This document shows positions 63,400 through 64,000 of a stretch of DNA of 64,000 nt, piece by piece. The stretch is from NCBI GenBank assembly GCA_035582835.1, contig JAYKAV010003429.1, forward strand, positions 53,998-117,997. Direction: 5' to 3'. The notes below the pieces were generated by a model that did not search any database, had not been told where the DNA came from, and was given only the letters and a program-made list of their open reading frames with translations. Every line of letters starts with the position of its first letter. Within the stretch, counting starts at the first letter, position 1. The stretch comes from Phoebastria nigripes. Lineage: Eukaryota > Chordata > Aves > Procellariiformes > Diomedeidae. The position numbers were made by a program, and so were the translations under genes.

Positions 63400-64000
63400 A
63401 GGCGATCAGCTCCAGTGCAGGCACGTCCTGCAGCGGAGCGGCGGCGGATCGCGGCGTACAGGGGGGTTTCCTGAGCTGGGGAACCCACGGGGGAGTGCAG
63501 AGACCCGCCAGGAGCCGGCAGCTATCACGAGGGCAGCCGACGAGGCATGGGCAGGGCCAGGAGTAACGGCTACCACCCCCCCTCCCACTAAAGGCAGCCC
63601 CAGGGAGCACTGCGAACAGGACGGGCAAACAGGGCGTGGCGCGTCAGCTAGGGCGTGGCACGGCAGTTCGCATGGGAGGNCGCACAGGGAGGGTGCCTCT
63701 TTGAAGGAGGGGCATTCCATGGGCCAAGTGGGGGACTTGGCGTACACATAACCCAGCAACTGGGCACAGGTCAAGGGCACTCATCCTACCTGACCCCCAA
63801 GGCAGAATGGTGGGCACTCGTCTGAGAGCAAAGGCCGCAGCTCCAGCTGGGGGCTCTGCACCATCTACCCCGGTGGTGGACGATGCCTCCACCCAGACGG
63901 AGCTGCTGAAGGGAGAGGCTGCAGTGCAGACCTCAGACTGCAGGAAGTGCCTAGACCTTTCTCCTGGGGCAGGGACAGGTGGCAGACCTGCCTGCAAAAG
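63400..64000 (+). mobile_element. CR1-type LINE, 5' end (5' UTR plus ORF1 start), cut by window edge
   Basis: At about 63400 the sequence switches sharply from AT-rich to GC- and CpG-rich and stays so to the edge. The GC-rich leader of about 400 bp is followed by an ORF1 start of CR1 type (separate entry). A full 5' leader is unusual because most CR1 copies are truncated to a few hundred bases of 3' end. The left boundary is set by composition only. ORFs on either strand within the leader (up to 141 codons) overlap each other and are not called. One N lies at 63680. Confidence 0.65.
63807..64000 (+). CDS. CR1-type LINE ORF1 protein, N-terminal part (partial at window edge)
   Basis: The frame opens at an ATG with a strong context (A at -3, G at +4) and stays open for 64 codons to the window end. 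It begins MVGTRLRAKAAAP and continues with DASTQTELL, AVQTSDCRKC and LDLSPG. The paired 'STQTE...AAVQTS' words plus a CxxC knuckle are what I recognise from avian CR1 ORF1. That protein is an RNA-binding/chaperone-like partner of the ORF2 endonuclease-reverse transcriptase in target-primed retrotransposition. The rest of ORF1 and all of ORF2 lie outside the window. No stop or frameshift occurs in the visible part, so decay cannot be judged. An upstream in-frame start is not evident, and this ATG is chosen for its context and fit to the family. Confidence 0.65.
   Translation, partial: MVGTRLRAKAAAPAGGSAPSTPVVDDASTQTELLKGEAAVQTSDCRKCLDLSPGAGTGGRPACK

Noticed and set aside
63314..63780. Overlapping GC-rich ORFs on both strands before the ORF1 start
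   Set aside because: They are open because of high GC in the CR1 leader. They overlap each other and lack family motifs.
1..64000. CRISPR arrays, operons or prokaryotic systems
   Set aside because: No regularly spaced direct repeats or dense coding sequence. Repeats and composition are those of a bird nuclear genome.

Overview
This window looks like bird nuclear DNA: an AT-rich gene desert or very long intron. Chicken-repeat-1 (CR1) LINE fragments dominate the recognisable repeats. One copy ends in the avian CR1 terminal repeat (ATTCTATG-type). There are two solo retroviral LTRs and a few very old amniote or MIR-like SINE fragments. I saw no mammalian Alu or L1 and no bacterial-style gene organisation. 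Scattered single N bases and one 16-base N gap inside a poly-T run indicate a draft assembly. I cannot name the species from the sequence.

No host protein-coding gene can be supported. ATG-initiated ORFs reach at most 161 codons. The longest is a low-complexity leucine run over a pyrimidine microsatellite, and the rest are scattered on both strands as expected by chance in AT-rich DNA. The only convincing protein-coding sequence is transposon-derived. One is a decayed CR1 reverse transcriptase (minus strand, about 54.87-55.47 kb). The other is the open start of a CR1 ORF1 running off the right edge (63,807-64,000).

Layout. 0-19.6 kb is AT-rich unique-looking DNA with simple repeats (TA-rich at 5.25 kb, T63 at 9.5 kb, gapped poly-T at 16.0 kb, a 7-bp tandem at 18.7 kb), a small GC-rich islet at 5.9 kb and a GC-richer block at 14.7-15.2 kb. 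A degraded CR1 tail lies at 19.6 kb. 21-28 kb is mostly featureless, with a possible CR1 tail at 25.6 kb and an old amniote repeat at 28.3 kb. A 592-bp minus-strand solo LTR lies at 28.96-29.55 kb. Two same-strand CR1 3' ends of clearly different age sit 0.45 kb apart at 35.1 and 35.7-36.1 kb. 36-54 kb carries homopolymers, a compound pyrimidine microsatellite (43.6 kb), GC islets (45.7 and 51.5 kb) and homeodomain-site-rich stretches that could be conserved noncoding elements. 53.3-57.9 kb is a repeat cluster: an amniote repeat, MIR-like SINEs, the CR1 reverse-transcriptase relic, and a 905-bp minus-strand solo LTR with perfect 5-bp target duplications. The right edge holds a 5' end of a CR1 element, which is notable because most CR1 copies are heavily 5'-truncated.

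No novel multi-gene system is visible. The points most worth checking are the CR1 5' end at the right edge, the well-bounded LTR with a hairpin in its promoter region, the readable CR1 polymerase relic, the GC islets that end in minus-strand AATAAA signals, and the candidate conserved noncoding elements.
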